Part shown: positions 7,663 to 17,027 of the stretch, piece by piece
Layout: each line of letters starts with the position of its first letter
How positions within the stretch are numbered: position 1 is the stretch's first letter
Assembly (NCBI RefSeq): GCF_009768885.1
Contig: NZ_WSQA01000017.1
Location: forward strand, 31,884-95,883
Length of the DNA: 64,000 nt
Direction: 5' to 3'
Source of the DNA: Sphingobacterium humi
Lineage (GTDB): Bacteria; Bacteroidota; Bacteroidia; Sphingobacteriales; Sphingobacteriaceae
Position numbers and translations under genes: made by a program
The notes under the pieces: model-generated
The model's input: the letters and a program-made list of their open reading frames with translations, nothing else
Databases searched by the model: none
Told to the model about the DNA's origin: nothing

Positions 7663-10602
7663 TTACTTTGCATCTCCCTTTTTCAAGTATTCAATCAGGT
7701 TTGCCATGTCGTCCTTAGACATGGTTTTCTCCAGTCCGTCAGGCATTAATGAAAGTCCGGAGTTGCTTAATGATTCAATATTGCTTCGCAATATCGCTAC
7801 ATCAGCACCTGTCGCTGTACGAATGGTTAGGCTGTTTTCATTTTCTGATAGCACCCAGCCGGATACAGCACTGCCGTCTTTTGCTTTCACCAATACCGAT
7901 TGATAGGAGGGATAGACTTCGTAGTTAGGCACCAAAATATGCAGTAAGAGTGCGTCTGCCGGTTGGTTTTTAACCCCACTAAGATCAGGCCCTACATTAC
8001 CGCCTTTGCCGGCATAGGTATGACAAACGGCACACTGGGCTTGGAATATCGCGGCTCCTGCTTTGGCATTGGCTGCTTTCCCCAAAATGGCTTTATAATC
8101 TTGGTAAACCGTCATGCGGTCTCCGCCCTCTAGTTCCTTAAACAGCTCATTCGCTTTCGCACTAACGCTTGCTTCCTTGCTTTTCATTAGCCGAACACGG
8201 TCTACAGAAGAGATTTCTGCCGCCGCAATGCGTCCGGACTCAATGGCTTGAAATAAAACAGGAATGAAGACATTGTTGGTAACCAAGGCGGCAACAACGG
8301 CTGGTTTCACCTTAGGGGAGAGTGATTTCCACTTCTCCTTTTCTGTTAGCATTTCTCCACCCTTAGGATCTTGAAGACGGCTAATGGCATTAATGGCTTG
8401 CATTTGAACATTTGGTGGATAACGGGCGTCTAATAATTGCCGAAGGGTAGCTTCTGCCTGCGGATAGGTACTATAGCCTAATAAGGCGATAGCGTTTAAT
8501 TGGGTAGCCGCGCTATCTTTCAAGGCAATTTCCTTTAAGCGTTCCAGCATCTGATCTAGCTGCGGACTCGCATCGCTACCATTAACCGCATAAAGCAAGC
8601 CTTTTTTCACGGTTGCTAATTCTTTTCTACGTCCGCTCATGCCTTCGGTTAAGCCAAGCATGGCCGAGATTTTCCAGGAATCTATGGCTTCAGGGCTTAT
8701 TAAATCGGTAAAAAAGCTACGAGACTCTGCTAAGCTGCCGGATTGACCAATTAATCGGCCTATGTCTTGCATCACCGCCGCGTAAGCTTTTGGTTCGGCA
8801 GGACTACTGGCCTTAAAGGCCTGCATAAAGGCTTGCGTTTTGCCCGATAGTCCACTTAATACCGCCGCTCGGCTCCATTTATCGGCACCATCTTTTGCTG
8901 CAATTTTAGCTAAGGCCTGAATGGCATCATCGCTGTTACGATTTCCTAAGGAAATAGCAGCGTAATACCTTACACGGGCAGAAGGATCATCTGCCAACTT
9001 TAATAGGGCTGCATTTGCAGTCGCAAAGGCCGGATTATCGCTTGTTAAGAGTTGGGCTCCTTGTTCGCGGACTGCCGCCGAAGGATCTGCCAATACCTGC
9101 TGGATGTGGGTTGCTTCTAAAGCATTCAGATCTTGCAATAACCATAGCGCTCTCACTCTCCCTGCTTCTTGTTCGCTTTTTACTGCTGCCTGCGCTAATA
9201 AAGAAATTGCGTCTTTTGGTTTTTGCTCTAGTAAAAGGCGGAAAGCGGTTGCACGTTTCCATTCATCAGGAGAGGAAAGGGCATCGACCAAGTCAGCAGT
9301 CGTTGCACCCTTCTCTACTTTACCAAATTTATCATCCTTATTCGTGTCAAAGTCTTCCTGGACGATGCGGTAGATCCGACCGTCGGTTTTACCACTTTCA
9401 AAGTCTAGCTTATCGCGCATCTCTTCGGGAACATAGGCCGGATGGTCGATTACTTTTCGATGCATATCGGCAATGTATAATCCTCCTTCTGGGCCATGCT
9501 GCGCATATACCGGGCGAAACCACTCATCCGTAGATGCGAGGAACTCCTTGCCCTCGGTTGCAATGGCCGAGCTAAAGCTAGGTCCGTTTTCTTTCACAAT
9601 TTGTCGTTGAACCAGGTTCTGCGCTGATTCGCAGATAAAAATATTCCCTTGGTAGGCTGAACCCAAGGCTGTTCCATTGTATACCACTAAACCACTGGCT
9701 GCCGTAAAGGTGCCGGCATGCGATTTACCCATCAAACTCGGGATGTAATCGGCCGTTGTAACGGCTTTGCTAATGGGGTAAACCACAGCTTCGGCTTCTA
9801 CAGGCGATACATTTTGTACCGATTCGTTGAACACTAAGTGCGGGTTGCGGGCGAGGTTCCAGGGCTCCATTAAGATTTGCATCACCGGATGCCTGTTGGA
9901 GGAACCAAAACGATGGCCAAAAGGATCCATGCTGAGTCCAAATTGACTTTTACCCCCGGTTACTTGGAATTCGAAAGTCTCTGGATTAAACCGGCCATCA
10001 GCAGCCGTGTAAGTCACAGCAGGGCGCTCCGGATGCTCTGGAGATGTCACTGATCCCCCGTTCAATCCGCCGGTAATATAGATCCAACCGTCTAAGCCTA
10101 AGATAGGGTGGCTCATCCGAATTTGTGCGGTCTTCGTATCGTTAAAGCCAGTCAGCACTGTTTTTTTGATGTCTGCAACCCCATCCCCATCGGTATCCTT
10201 GAAGTAATAAATATGGGGCGCGCAGGTAATGAATACTCCGCCTTTCCAAGGTAATATCCCGTTTGGATAGGTTAGTTCCGTTGCAAATTCATGCCGCTTG
10301 TCATAGTTGCCATCTCCATCGGTATCGGTTAAGAAGGCAATTCTGCCTAGGGTTGAAGGAGGCGCCCCTTCTTCAACCGGATCTGGGTATCCGCGATCCT
10401 CCACCACATACATATTTCTGTTTTCATCGAAGGCAAAAGCGACCGGATCAATCACCAAGGGCTCTGCTGCAATCAGGTCAATGCGCAGGCCTTCTTCCAA
10501 TTGAAAGCTATCAAAAGCTTCTTGAATACGTTTGTTTTCATGGCCAGATTTGCAACTTAAAATGGCTGTAGCTAAACCGACGGCAAGTAGTTTGTTTTTC
10601 AT
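7663..10602 (-). CDS. Lipoprotein PVC-type dehydrogenase: beta-propeller, HEAT repeats, cytochrome c
   Basis: A 979-residue exported lipoprotein (lipobox ending at Cys17). Residues about 35-430 form a glucose/sorbosone-dehydrogenase-like beta-propeller with two calcium-type loops, DTDGDG, at 93-98 and 136-141. Residues about 450-830 are alpha-helical HEAT-like repeats. A C-terminal cytochrome c domain has the haem motif CAVCH at 857-861 and a candidate axial Met in SLMPDG near 953. This architecture is the membrane-bound dehydrogenase family common in Planctomycetes/Verrucomicrobia and scattered in Bacteroidota. It probably oxidises a sugar hydroxyl in the periplasm and passes electrons to the respiratory chain. 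It is the last gene of the unit starting at 13617. Confidence 0.85.
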   Translation of the reverse strand: MKNKLLAVGLATAILSCKSGHENKRIQEAFDSFQLEEGLRIDLIAAEPLVIDPVAFAFDENRNMYVVEDRGYPDPVEEGAPPSTLGRIAFLTDTDGDGNYDKRHEFATELTYPNGILPWKGGVFITCAPHIYYFKDTDGDGVADIKKTVLTGFNDTKTAQIRMSHPILGLDGWIYITGGLNGGSVTSPEHPERPAVTYTAADGRFNPETFEFQVTGGKSQFGLSMDPFGHRFGSSNRHPVMQILMEPWNLARNPHLVFNESVQNVSPVEAEAVVYPISKAVTTADYIPSLMGKSHAGTFTAASGLVVYNGTALGSAYQGNIFICESAQNLVQRQIVKENGPSFSSAIATEGKEFLASTDEWFRPVYAQHGPEGGLYIADMHRKVIDHPAYVPEEMRDKLDFESGKTDGRIYRIVQEDFDTNKDDKFGKVEKGATTADLVDALSSPDEWKRATAFRLLLEQKPKDAISLLAQAAVKSEQEAGRVRALWLLQDLNALEATHIQQVLADPSAAVREQGAQLLTSDNPAFATANAALLKLADDPSARVRYYAAISLGNRNSDDAIQALAKIAAKDGADKWSRAAVLSGLSGKTQAFMQAFKASSPAEPKAYAAVMQDIGRLIGQSGSLAESRSFFTDLISPEAIDSWKISAMLGLTEGMSGRRKELATVKKGLLYAVNGSDASPQLDQMLERLKEIALKDSAATQLNAIALLGYSTYPQAEATLRQLLDARYPPNVQMQAINAISRLQDPKGGEMLTEKEKWKSLSPKVKPAVVAALVTNNVFIPVLFQAIESGRIAAAEISSVDRVRLMKSKEASVSAKANELFKELEGGDRMTVYQDYKAILGKAANAKAGAAIFQAQCAVCHTYAGKGGNVGPDLSGVKNQPADALLLHILVPNYEVYPSYQSVLVKAKDGSAVSGWVLSENENSLTIRTATGADVAILRSNIESLSNSGLSLMPDGLEKTMSKDDMANLIEYLKKGDAK

Positions 10603-10640
10603 TGTTGTTTATCATGGATGTGTTGCAACTACCGGAATAA

Positions 10641-12107
10641 CTAGTTCTTGGCAGTTGCGTTGTTCTGTTGTGCTTTGTGTTTGGCTAATAAATCAAATAA
10701 TGATTTCAAGATTTTGTCCGAAGCATTTTCTTCTAAATAGCTGGAGCGTGCGCGCCAGGTTTCATATCCTCCTAAGCGATGCTGAGCAGGGGTGGGTAAA
10801 TAGCCGTTATAGCCGTTGGCAAGCTCAATATTAAAGGTGGGCTTAAAAGGACTCTTTGCCTTTAACTCTAAGCCGATTTCTACAAATACTTCTGCCGGGA
10901 TGGCCGTAATGGCCAAGTCGCCAATACGGAATACCTGCAATAATATATTTACGTTGTCGGGATAGTCTTTCATTAACAAGGTTTCCCGGGCATAGATTTC
11001 TTCTAAAGATTTCATCGTAGGGCCTTCCGCTTTAGCGACAATCTGTTCTGCGCGTTTGATCTCGGCTGCATTAGGTTTCCGTACGCCCAAGGTCAGCTCC
11101 GTTTGCTTAGCCGCTAAGGAGACCCAGTTTTGGGTGGGCGCATCTTTAATGGCGGCATAAGAGGCATTGGCTACTTTTTTAGCCACCGTATTCATTTTTT
11201 CATAAGGGCCGAAAGACTCCATTTTATCGCTAGGCCAATTGATGTTGTTAATATCACCGCTGGTGCCATTGCTCATGACCCCAACAAAGTAAGGGCTTCC
11301 GGGTTCTTTTTTGGCTTGTAGCAATTCGCCAATATGATCGGCAAAGCGGCCGTAATAATCCGCGGAGATTTCGCCAGGGCCAGTGCCTCCAACATAATGG
11401 AGCGAGTAATTCGCTAATAAGGCAATAGGTTTTCCATCCAGGGTCTGGACCATCATGGTTGGAACTTCCGTGTCGGTAGGGCCCGCAGGTTTTACTTTAT
11501 TCGGATTTCCAAGGCCTGGGTTCATCTTCACTTTATCCTGTCCGCCAAATGGGTTTGGCATTGGAGTGCCCGGTTTCAGGTACCAACGACGGTTGAAAAC
11601 TTCCGAGTCTTCCTTGCCAACTCCCCAAGCTATCTTGGCTGGAACTCGATTTTCATAGGCTCGAATTAAAGCATCGGCAGCACGTTCGACCAGAAACTCT
11701 TGATATTCCGGTGTTGGGTCACTTTGGAATACGCCACAGGCGGTCCCCGCCGAATGGGTATGGGTGGCCGACATCATCATGTTCTCCACCGGGATGCCGG
11801 TGAATTCGGAAGCTCTTTTCTTGGCTTTATCCAAGGTCTCCCGATAGACCATGCACAGGTCTAATACCACAAAGCCCAGTTGTGTATGGCCATCGTCTAA
11901 TACAATGGCACGCGCATGAATATCATCGTGGACATTGCGGACGGTGACATCTTGCATATTGCCATTGATGGAATAGCCAATTTTTGGGGTGATGGTGCTG
12001 GTGGCAGCCCCAGCTTTGAAGCTGGCTGAACCCTGCCCAGACTGGCCATTCGCATGGCTGCTGATTAAAAGGAAAGCGATAAGAAATGTGCAGATTATTC
12101 TTTTCAT
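10641..12107 (-). CDS. Exported neutral-ceramidase-like protein, paralogue 1
   Basis: A 488-residue protein with a signal peptide (cleavage after SSHANG near residue 21), related to the N-terminal domain of neutral/alkaline non-lysosomal ceramidase. The zinc-type motif THTHSAG (His116, His118) and a later NYSLHYVGG (His237) are present. The segment equivalent to the GDxSPN nucleophile motif of characterised ceramidases reads GDINN at 284-288, so the catalytic Ser appears replaced. It lacks the C-terminal beta-sandwich domain of full ceramidases. The ATG at 12107 is chosen over a TTG at 12113 because it gives a standard signal peptide. A different amide or ester hydrolase role is likely. Confidence 0.75.
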   Translation of the reverse strand: MKRIICTFLIAFLLISSHANGQSGQGSASFKAGAATSTITPKIGYSINGNMQDVTVRNVHDDIHARAIVLDDGHTQLGFVVLDLCMVYRETLDKAKKRASEFTGIPVENMMMSATHTHSAGTACGVFQSDPTPEYQEFLVERAADALIRAYENRVPAKIAWGVGKEDSEVFNRRWYLKPGTPMPNPFGGQDKVKMNPGLGNPNKVKPAGPTDTEVPTMMVQTLDGKPIALLANYSLHYVGGTGPGEISADYYGRFADHIGELLQAKKEPGSPYFVGVMSNGTSGDINNINWPSDKMESFGPYEKMNTVAKKVANASYAAIKDAPTQNWVSLAAKQTELTLGVRKPNAAEIKRAEQIVAKAEGPTMKSLEEIYARETLLMKDYPDNVNILLQVFRIGDLAITAIPAEVFVEIGLELKAKSPFKPTFNIELANGYNGYLPTPAQHRLGGYETWRARSSYLEENASDKILKSLFDLLAKHKAQQNNATAKN

Positions 12108-12132
12108 GTCCAATAGGATTAGGTGTTTATGG

Positions 12133-13617
12133 TTATTTCGCTTGCTGGCTCATTGCTTTAAACTGTTTTTCCAGGAGAGCGACGATTTTTCGTGAGGCTT
12201 CTTTTTCTACGCGATTGGTGCCAAGCCATGTTTCATAGCCGCCGAGGGCATGTTGCTCGGGAGGCGGAAGATAGCCGAAGGAGCCATTGGCAAAGCTGAT
12301 GGTAAAGGTTTTCGATGCTGCAGGATTTTGCTTTAAATGAAGCCCTGTTTCCGCAAAGGTCTCAAAGGGAATGGCGCCAATTTGAAGGTCGCCAATCCGG
12401 AAAGCCTGTATCGGAACGGCAATCTCATTTGGCCACTCGTTGGCCAGTTGGGTTACTCGTTCAGCATAGGTTTTTTCTAAGGAATGGTTGAGGGGCTTAC
12501 TGCCCTCAGGCAAGGCTAATACCCGCTTGGCCCATGCGCTTAATTGCTGGTCGGGTTTGCGGATTTGCAAGGTAAGATCTGCCTGTTGGGCCTGCAATTT
12601 CACCCAAGGCTGATAACGGATCTGCTGTTGTGCTTTAAATACCTTATCGGCTATATCATTTGCTACAAGCTCCATTTTCTCGTAGGGCTTGAATTTGCTG
12701 CCCGTGGCTTTGACATCAATATTATTGATATCGCCGGAGGTGCCATTGCTCATTATGCCGACAAAGGGAACTGTTTGCCCCTTTTGTTGTAGGATGCTTT
12801 TCATCTTATTGGCAAATACAGCAAAATAGTCTGCAGAGATGTCGTGCATCGGAACACCACCGATATAATGCAGGGAATAATTAGCCAGTAAGGCTATGGG
12901 TTCTCCATTTGTAGACTGTATGGAAATAAAGGATAATTCCGGGTCGGTAGGACCTGCGGGTTTATCTAAATCTGGATTGCCAACGCCAGGATTCATCTTA
13001 ACCTGTTCCATCACGCCGAATGGATTAATCGCTGGCTTTTTAAGATACCACCTCCGGTTGAAAACATGCTCTGGAATATGGACGGAAGACCAACCAATTT
13101 CGGCTGGCTGTAAATTATGAATGGCCATCTCTACAGCATCGGCGATGCGGTGGGCCAGGAATTGTTGATATTCATCTAAAGGACGATCCTTGTTCCAGCC
13201 TCTGCGCCGCAGTCCTTCCCCTTCAGCACTTGTGGCAGAGTGGGTATGGGTGCCGGCAATGAGAATGTTTTGCACTGGAATTTGCGTGCGTGCTTGAATC
13301 TGTTGCTTGGCAGCATCGCAGACATGACGTGCTATTCCGATATTATCGCAGATAACGAAGGCCAGTTTATTGCTGCCGTCATCTAACACAAGAGATCTTG
13401 CATGCAGCTCGTCATGTACGTATTTGGCTGCTGGAGGTTCACCGAAGTTCCCAACGATACCACCTCCTAAAAAAGGTGTAATATTGCTTAAGGCGGCACC
13501 TGCCTTAAATGTTTTGCTGCTATTGCTTTGTTGCGCCACAGGAAGTAGTGGCCATAGGATAAAAAAGGACAAAGTATATAAGATTACCCAATTGATGTGC
13601 TTATTTAGCTTTTCCAT
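12133..13617 (-). CDS. Exported neutral-ceramidase-like protein, paralogue 2
   Basis: A 494-residue paralogue of the next gene in the operon (10641-12107), sharing MNPGxGNP, NYSLHYxGG, SNGTSGDINNI and LPPPEQHxLGGYETW segments. A signal anchor or peptide covers residues 10-28. The zinc-type HTHS motif is at 124-127, and the ceramidase Ser position is again Asn in GDINN. It is the first gene of its transcription unit; the start lies about 137 bp downstream of GntR operator site 2. Two related exported enzymes in one operon suggest substrates differing in acyl group or sugar. Confidence 0.75.
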   Translation of the reverse strand: MEKLNKHINWVILYTLSFFILWPLLPVAQQSNSSKTFKAGAALSNITPFLGGGIVGNFGEPPAAKYVHDELHARSLVLDDGSNKLAFVICDNIGIARHVCDAAKQQIQARTQIPVQNILIAGTHTHSATSAEGEGLRRRGWNKDRPLDEYQQFLAHRIADAVEMAIHNLQPAEIGWSSVHIPEHVFNRRWYLKKPAINPFGVMEQVKMNPGVGNPDLDKPAGPTDPELSFISIQSTNGEPIALLANYSLHYIGGVPMHDISADYFAVFANKMKSILQQKGQTVPFVGIMSNGTSGDINNIDVKATGSKFKPYEKMELVANDIADKVFKAQQQIRYQPWVKLQAQQADLTLQIRKPDQQLSAWAKRVLALPEGSKPLNHSLEKTYAERVTQLANEWPNEIAVPIQAFRIGDLQIGAIPFETFAETGLHLKQNPAASKTFTISFANGSFGYLPPPEQHALGGYETWLGTNRVEKEASRKIVALLEKQFKAMSQQAK

Positions 13618-13752
13618 AATTTTAGTTTTTTACGCTAAGCCTAGCTGTTGTAACAGACAGTGATGCTGAGCGGTATTTTGGTAATTATCTAATTATTGCA
13701 GGCAAGGAGACGATCATCAATTTAGGCTTTGTCTCGTGCAATAAATATACAA

Positions 13753-13766
13753 CTTGTATACACAAG
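13753..13766. promoter_or_regulatory. GntR-type operator, site 2
   Basis: CTTGTATACACAAG differs by one base from the palindrome CTTGTATATACAAG. Read on the minus strand, its TTG (13765-13763) is followed after 19 bp by TATTGCAC, a weak match to the -7 element, so the promoter of the 13617 operon probably overlaps it. Its distance to the start codon (about 137 bp) is nearly the same as for site 1 (136 bp). Confidence 0.65.
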
Positions 13767-13807
13767 AACAAAGCCTAAGGTCTAATAATTTTCTCCCATC
13801 CTATTGG

Positions 13808-15334
13808 CTACTTTAATTCTGGTGGTACATTGCCATAAGACCAAGGCACTGTTTTTGCCGGAGGAAGTGCTGGTAGCGGGATTTTCCCGGGTTTCATCTC
13901 ATTGGCTAGCTTGATGCCAGTATCGGCAAATTGGCGCCCTGCTGTAACTTCTAAATTCGAATAGGAGGTTAGTCGGGTCTCATACCCACCACCATTCGGA
14001 CCGAAGGCTTCTTCCGTAGGAACATAGCCTACCACACCGTTGGCCAACTCTACAACAAAAGTGAAAGGAAAATGACTGCCCTTTTTGATATCTAAGCCGT
14101 ATTGCACAAAATACTCCGCCGGATTGGAAATCAAGGCAACTGGCCCTACCTGAATGGCTTGTACTTCCACCTCAACCTCGGGTCTCTTCTTTATCATCGC
14201 ATCCAACATTACCGTTTCCTTCGCAAAAGTCCATTCTGTAGCGCCAGCTTTCTCGGGCCCTTGTTTCACCAATTCGAAAGCTTTCTTCACTTTTTCCCCA
14301 CTTGGAACCCGACGTTTTATTTGCCATACTTTCTGTCTTGAATCTAAAGGGATGTCATTTCCGGCTCCTCGCTTTATTAAGAGCAGGGTTTTATAGGCTT
14401 CCGCACCGACGCGGCCACCGACCAATTCCCACCAATCTTCTGCATTTGGATTGGCATATTTGGCCAGGTTATCCACCTGGGTAATATCTCCACATGCGCC
14501 TTGCAGAAAGACAACAGGTAGAGCTGCATTTCCTGTTGCTCCGCGTAAGGTGCGCTCCATGGCGCCAATCCAATTTGCAGAAATACCATCCGGGTTTGTT
14601 GTTGCGTGGCAAGCAAAATTGACCATCACCCCCAATAAATTATCTTTCATGTCCCATACGCCGATGGTGCCCACATCCGGATCGATAGGACCCGCATAGT
14701 CAATAATATCTGGATTGCCAACCCCCGGATGGGAATAGCTGAGTCCATTTTTCATGCGTAGGCGACGGTTAAAAGATACTTTATCTTCATGGCCTACGCC
14801 TACAGCCAACTTGGCATCTTGTAAATTCTTATGGGCTTCGCAGACCGCAGCAACAATCTGCTGCTGCAGGTACTGGATAAAGCCGGGGTCAGAGACAATA
14901 GACATATTTGTCGCGAGTTCCTTCACCATGGGTGATGCATCGTCAAAGTCGCCAGGTTCCGACATGGCAATAGGGCCTGAGGAATGCGAATGGGAAGCTC
15001 CGATCATGATGTCGCTGCCTTGGATACCGCATTGTTCCTGGATCTCGGCACGACTGACCTGCACCACCTTACGGGTGATGAAAATAAGATCAACACCTAC
15101 GATGGCTACTTTTTTGCGGCCATCATCGAATACAGCGGCCCGAACTTTACATTGGTCATGGAATTTTCTATGGTAGCTTTTCCCATAACCACCAGGCTGT
15201 TCCATGCCTATATCCGGCGTGATGTCTTTTTCGCAAAAGGCCGCCCGAAAGATGGGCGCAATACCTTCCGCCGGCATGGCCCAAAGAAGGGCCGCCTGCA
15301 AGCAAAAGATAATGGGGGTTAGGATGTATTTCAT
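13808..15334 (-). CDS. Exported neutral-ceramidase-like protein, paralogue 3
   Basis: A 508-residue exported protein (signal peptide ending near AMPAEG, residue 24) of the same superfamily, but more distant from the other two. The metal motif is SHSHSSG (His115, His117) and the second His is in NFACHATTN. The segment in the nucleophile position reads GACGDITQ, with Thr where ceramidases have Ser. It is third in the susC-susD unit, starting 31 bp after the susD stop, so its substrate is probably what the SusC/D pair binds. The C-terminal part keeps VVGYVPTEEAF and GGYETR as in the family. Confidence 0.75.
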   Translation of the reverse strand: MKYILTPIIFCLQAALLWAMPAEGIAPIFRAAFCEKDITPDIGMEQPGGYGKSYHRKFHDQCKVRAAVFDDGRKKVAIVGVDLIFITRKVVQVSRAEIQEQCGIQGSDIMIGASHSHSSGPIAMSEPGDFDDASPMVKELATNMSIVSDPGFIQYLQQQIVAAVCEAHKNLQDAKLAVGVGHEDKVSFNRRLRMKNGLSYSHPGVGNPDIIDYAGPIDPDVGTIGVWDMKDNLLGVMVNFACHATTNPDGISANWIGAMERTLRGATGNAALPVVFLQGACGDITQVDNLAKYANPNAEDWWELVGGRVGAEAYKTLLLIKRGAGNDIPLDSRQKVWQIKRRVPSGEKVKKAFELVKQGPEKAGATEWTFAKETVMLDAMIKKRPEVEVEVQAIQVGPVALISNPAEYFVQYGLDIKKGSHFPFTFVVELANGVVGYVPTEEAFGPNGGGYETRLTSYSNLEVTAGRQFADTGIKLANEMKPGKIPLPALPPAKTVPWSYGNVPPELK

Positions 15335-15365
15335 TGTATTTAGTTTATGGATGAATAATCAGGGT

Positions 15366-17006
15366 TTATTTCCAACCTGGGTTTTGCGTCAGGTTTGGAT
15401 TTAAGGCAATCTCCTGTGTTGGAATCGGGTAGAGGTATAATTTATCGTCCCATTTGCGAGCAGGATAGCCTGGGTATACCACCCGTGGTTTACCTGTAGC
15501 AGGTTCAATAGCGCCGACTAATGTTCTTGGATTTTCTAAGAGTTTTCCTGCTTTCCAGCGGACAATATCATCCCATCGTTCGCCCTCTGCTGAGGTCTCG
15601 ATACGTCTTTCCCGGCGGATTTCATTGAGTAAAGGACTGATGGCAATTTCCCATTTCGGCCAATTCGGATCAACAAAGCCAACAGCAACTGTAAGGTGTG
15701 GCATTTTTACCCGATCGCGCAAAAGGTTGATGGATTTGTCTAAAACAGCTTGAGTGCATTCGTTTAACTCGGCCTTAGCTTCGGCATAGTTTAACAATAC
15801 TTTTCCATAGCGGAAGATAAAGTCATCAGTAATTGAGGTACTTGGTAACCGGTCTTTTTCATAGGGGCTGTAACCCTTGATGATAAAGTAGCTGGTTGGA
15901 CAGTAGCTGTTGTCGAACTCCGGCATTTTCTTGTTGTTCGCAACTCCGTTATCATATATCCGATATGGACGATCCTCATAATAGATAGATTGCCGCATAC
16001 GTGGGTCACGATTTATAAATTCATCAGCAAACTTACTATCTCCTTTATACATAGGGCTTAAAGCAATTGGAAGTCCGTCCTGGCAGAGGTAAGACTCGAC
16101 GAAGTCTTTGCTGTAGCCAGTTCCTGGTTCACCCAATTGGCGAACGTTATTGTGCATCCGTTTATCGGTAATAAACCGTTGGACTAGGATGCCTTCGGGA
16201 TTTCCTTTGAGCTCGTATTGAACAAAGAGATCGAAGAAATCTTTTTCTGCATTTCCTGTTTTGAAGACACTAAACTGCCCTGAGTTGATAATCTCTTCCG
16301 CTGCACTTGCGGCAAGCTTTAAGAGTTGGTCATGGGCGGTTCCTACTTTATGGTATTTTCGAAACGTACCTTCGTATAAGGCTACTTCAGTTTTAAGAGC
16401 TAAAGCAGCATACTTCGTTAACCGATCGGCTGCCGATGTGCTAGGAAGGCTGTTAATCGCGAAGTCCAGCTCCTTAATGATATTGTTTGTCACGGTTTCG
16501 CGGGAATCTCGAGGGGCAGTCAATTCTTCTGACTCCGGGGTCAGGCTGCTGTTCAACCAAGGCACTTCTCCAAACTTTTTGAGTTTTTTGAAATAATGAA
16601 ATGCCTTGAAGAATCGAATTTCAGCCTCTGCTTGTTTTAGAGCGTCGCTCGCTGGAATGCTACCAATCCGATCGAGAGCGTAATTGCATCGACGGATCTG
16701 TAACCAATCGGCTTTTCCCCAGCCTCCGTCGGTTGATGGAATATTATATTCATTCCAGGTGAAGATGTTTCTACTGCGGGGCACTTGATTGTCACTTGCA
16801 TTATCAATATCATACCAGGCAAGGCGGGCATCATATAAAGTTGGGTAAAACTGATTCGCATACATCTCCACGTCTGCTGCGGATTTCCAAAAGGTTCCAT
16901 CGCTAATTTCATCAAGCGGATACCGCTCCAAATAATCGTCATTGCAGGCTGTTAAAGATAAAGCTGCAAGGATACATAAGGTATATAGATTGTTCATTCG
17001 TATCAT
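15366..17006 (-). CDS. SusD/RagB-family nutrient-binding lipoprotein
   Basis: A 546-residue outer-membrane lipoprotein (lipobox LTAC, Cys21) with the SusD N-terminal YLERYPLDEISDGTFWKS segment, a central TPR-like fold and the C-terminal LYPIPTQEIALNPNLTQNPGW signature. It caps the SusC channel encoded just upstream (21-bp gap) and captures glycan fragments at the cell surface. The ATG at 17006 supplies an Arg in the n-region; an ATG at 16997 is the alternative. No known-substrate signature is apparent. Confidence 0.92.
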   Translation of the reverse strand: MIRMNNLYTLCILAALSLTACNDDYLERYPLDEISDGTFWKSAADVEMYANQFYPTLYDARLAWYDIDNASDNQVPRSRNIFTWNEYNIPSTDGGWGKADWLQIRRCNYALDRIGSIPASDALKQAEAEIRFFKAFHYFKKLKKFGEVPWLNSSLTPESEELTAPRDSRETVTNNIIKELDFAINSLPSTSAADRLTKYAALALKTEVALYEGTFRKYHKVGTAHDQLLKLAASAAEEIINSGQFSVFKTGNAEKDFFDLFVQYELKGNPEGILVQRFITDKRMHNNVRQLGEPGTGYSKDFVESYLCQDGLPIALSPMYKGDSKFADEFINRDPRMRQSIYYEDRPYRIYDNGVANNKKMPEFDNSYCPTSYFIIKGYSPYEKDRLPSTSITDDFIFRYGKVLLNYAEAKAELNECTQAVLDKSINLLRDRVKMPHLTVAVGFVDPNWPKWEIAISPLLNEIRRERRIETSAEGERWDDIVRWKAGKLLENPRTLVGAIEPATGKPRVVYPGYPARKWDDKLYLYPIPTQEIALNPNLTQNPGWK

Positions 17007-17027
17007 GATTTTTAAATTATGGCCGGT

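Noticed and set aside
9015..9533. 172-codon open frame opposite the dehydrogenase gene
   Set aside because: It is antisense to a well-supported 979-residue gene, has low-complexity Leu/Arg/His composition and no recognisable domain.
14754..15176. 140-codon plus-strand frame within the third ceramidase-like gene
   Set aside because: Shadow of a gene with signal peptide and family motifs on the other strand.
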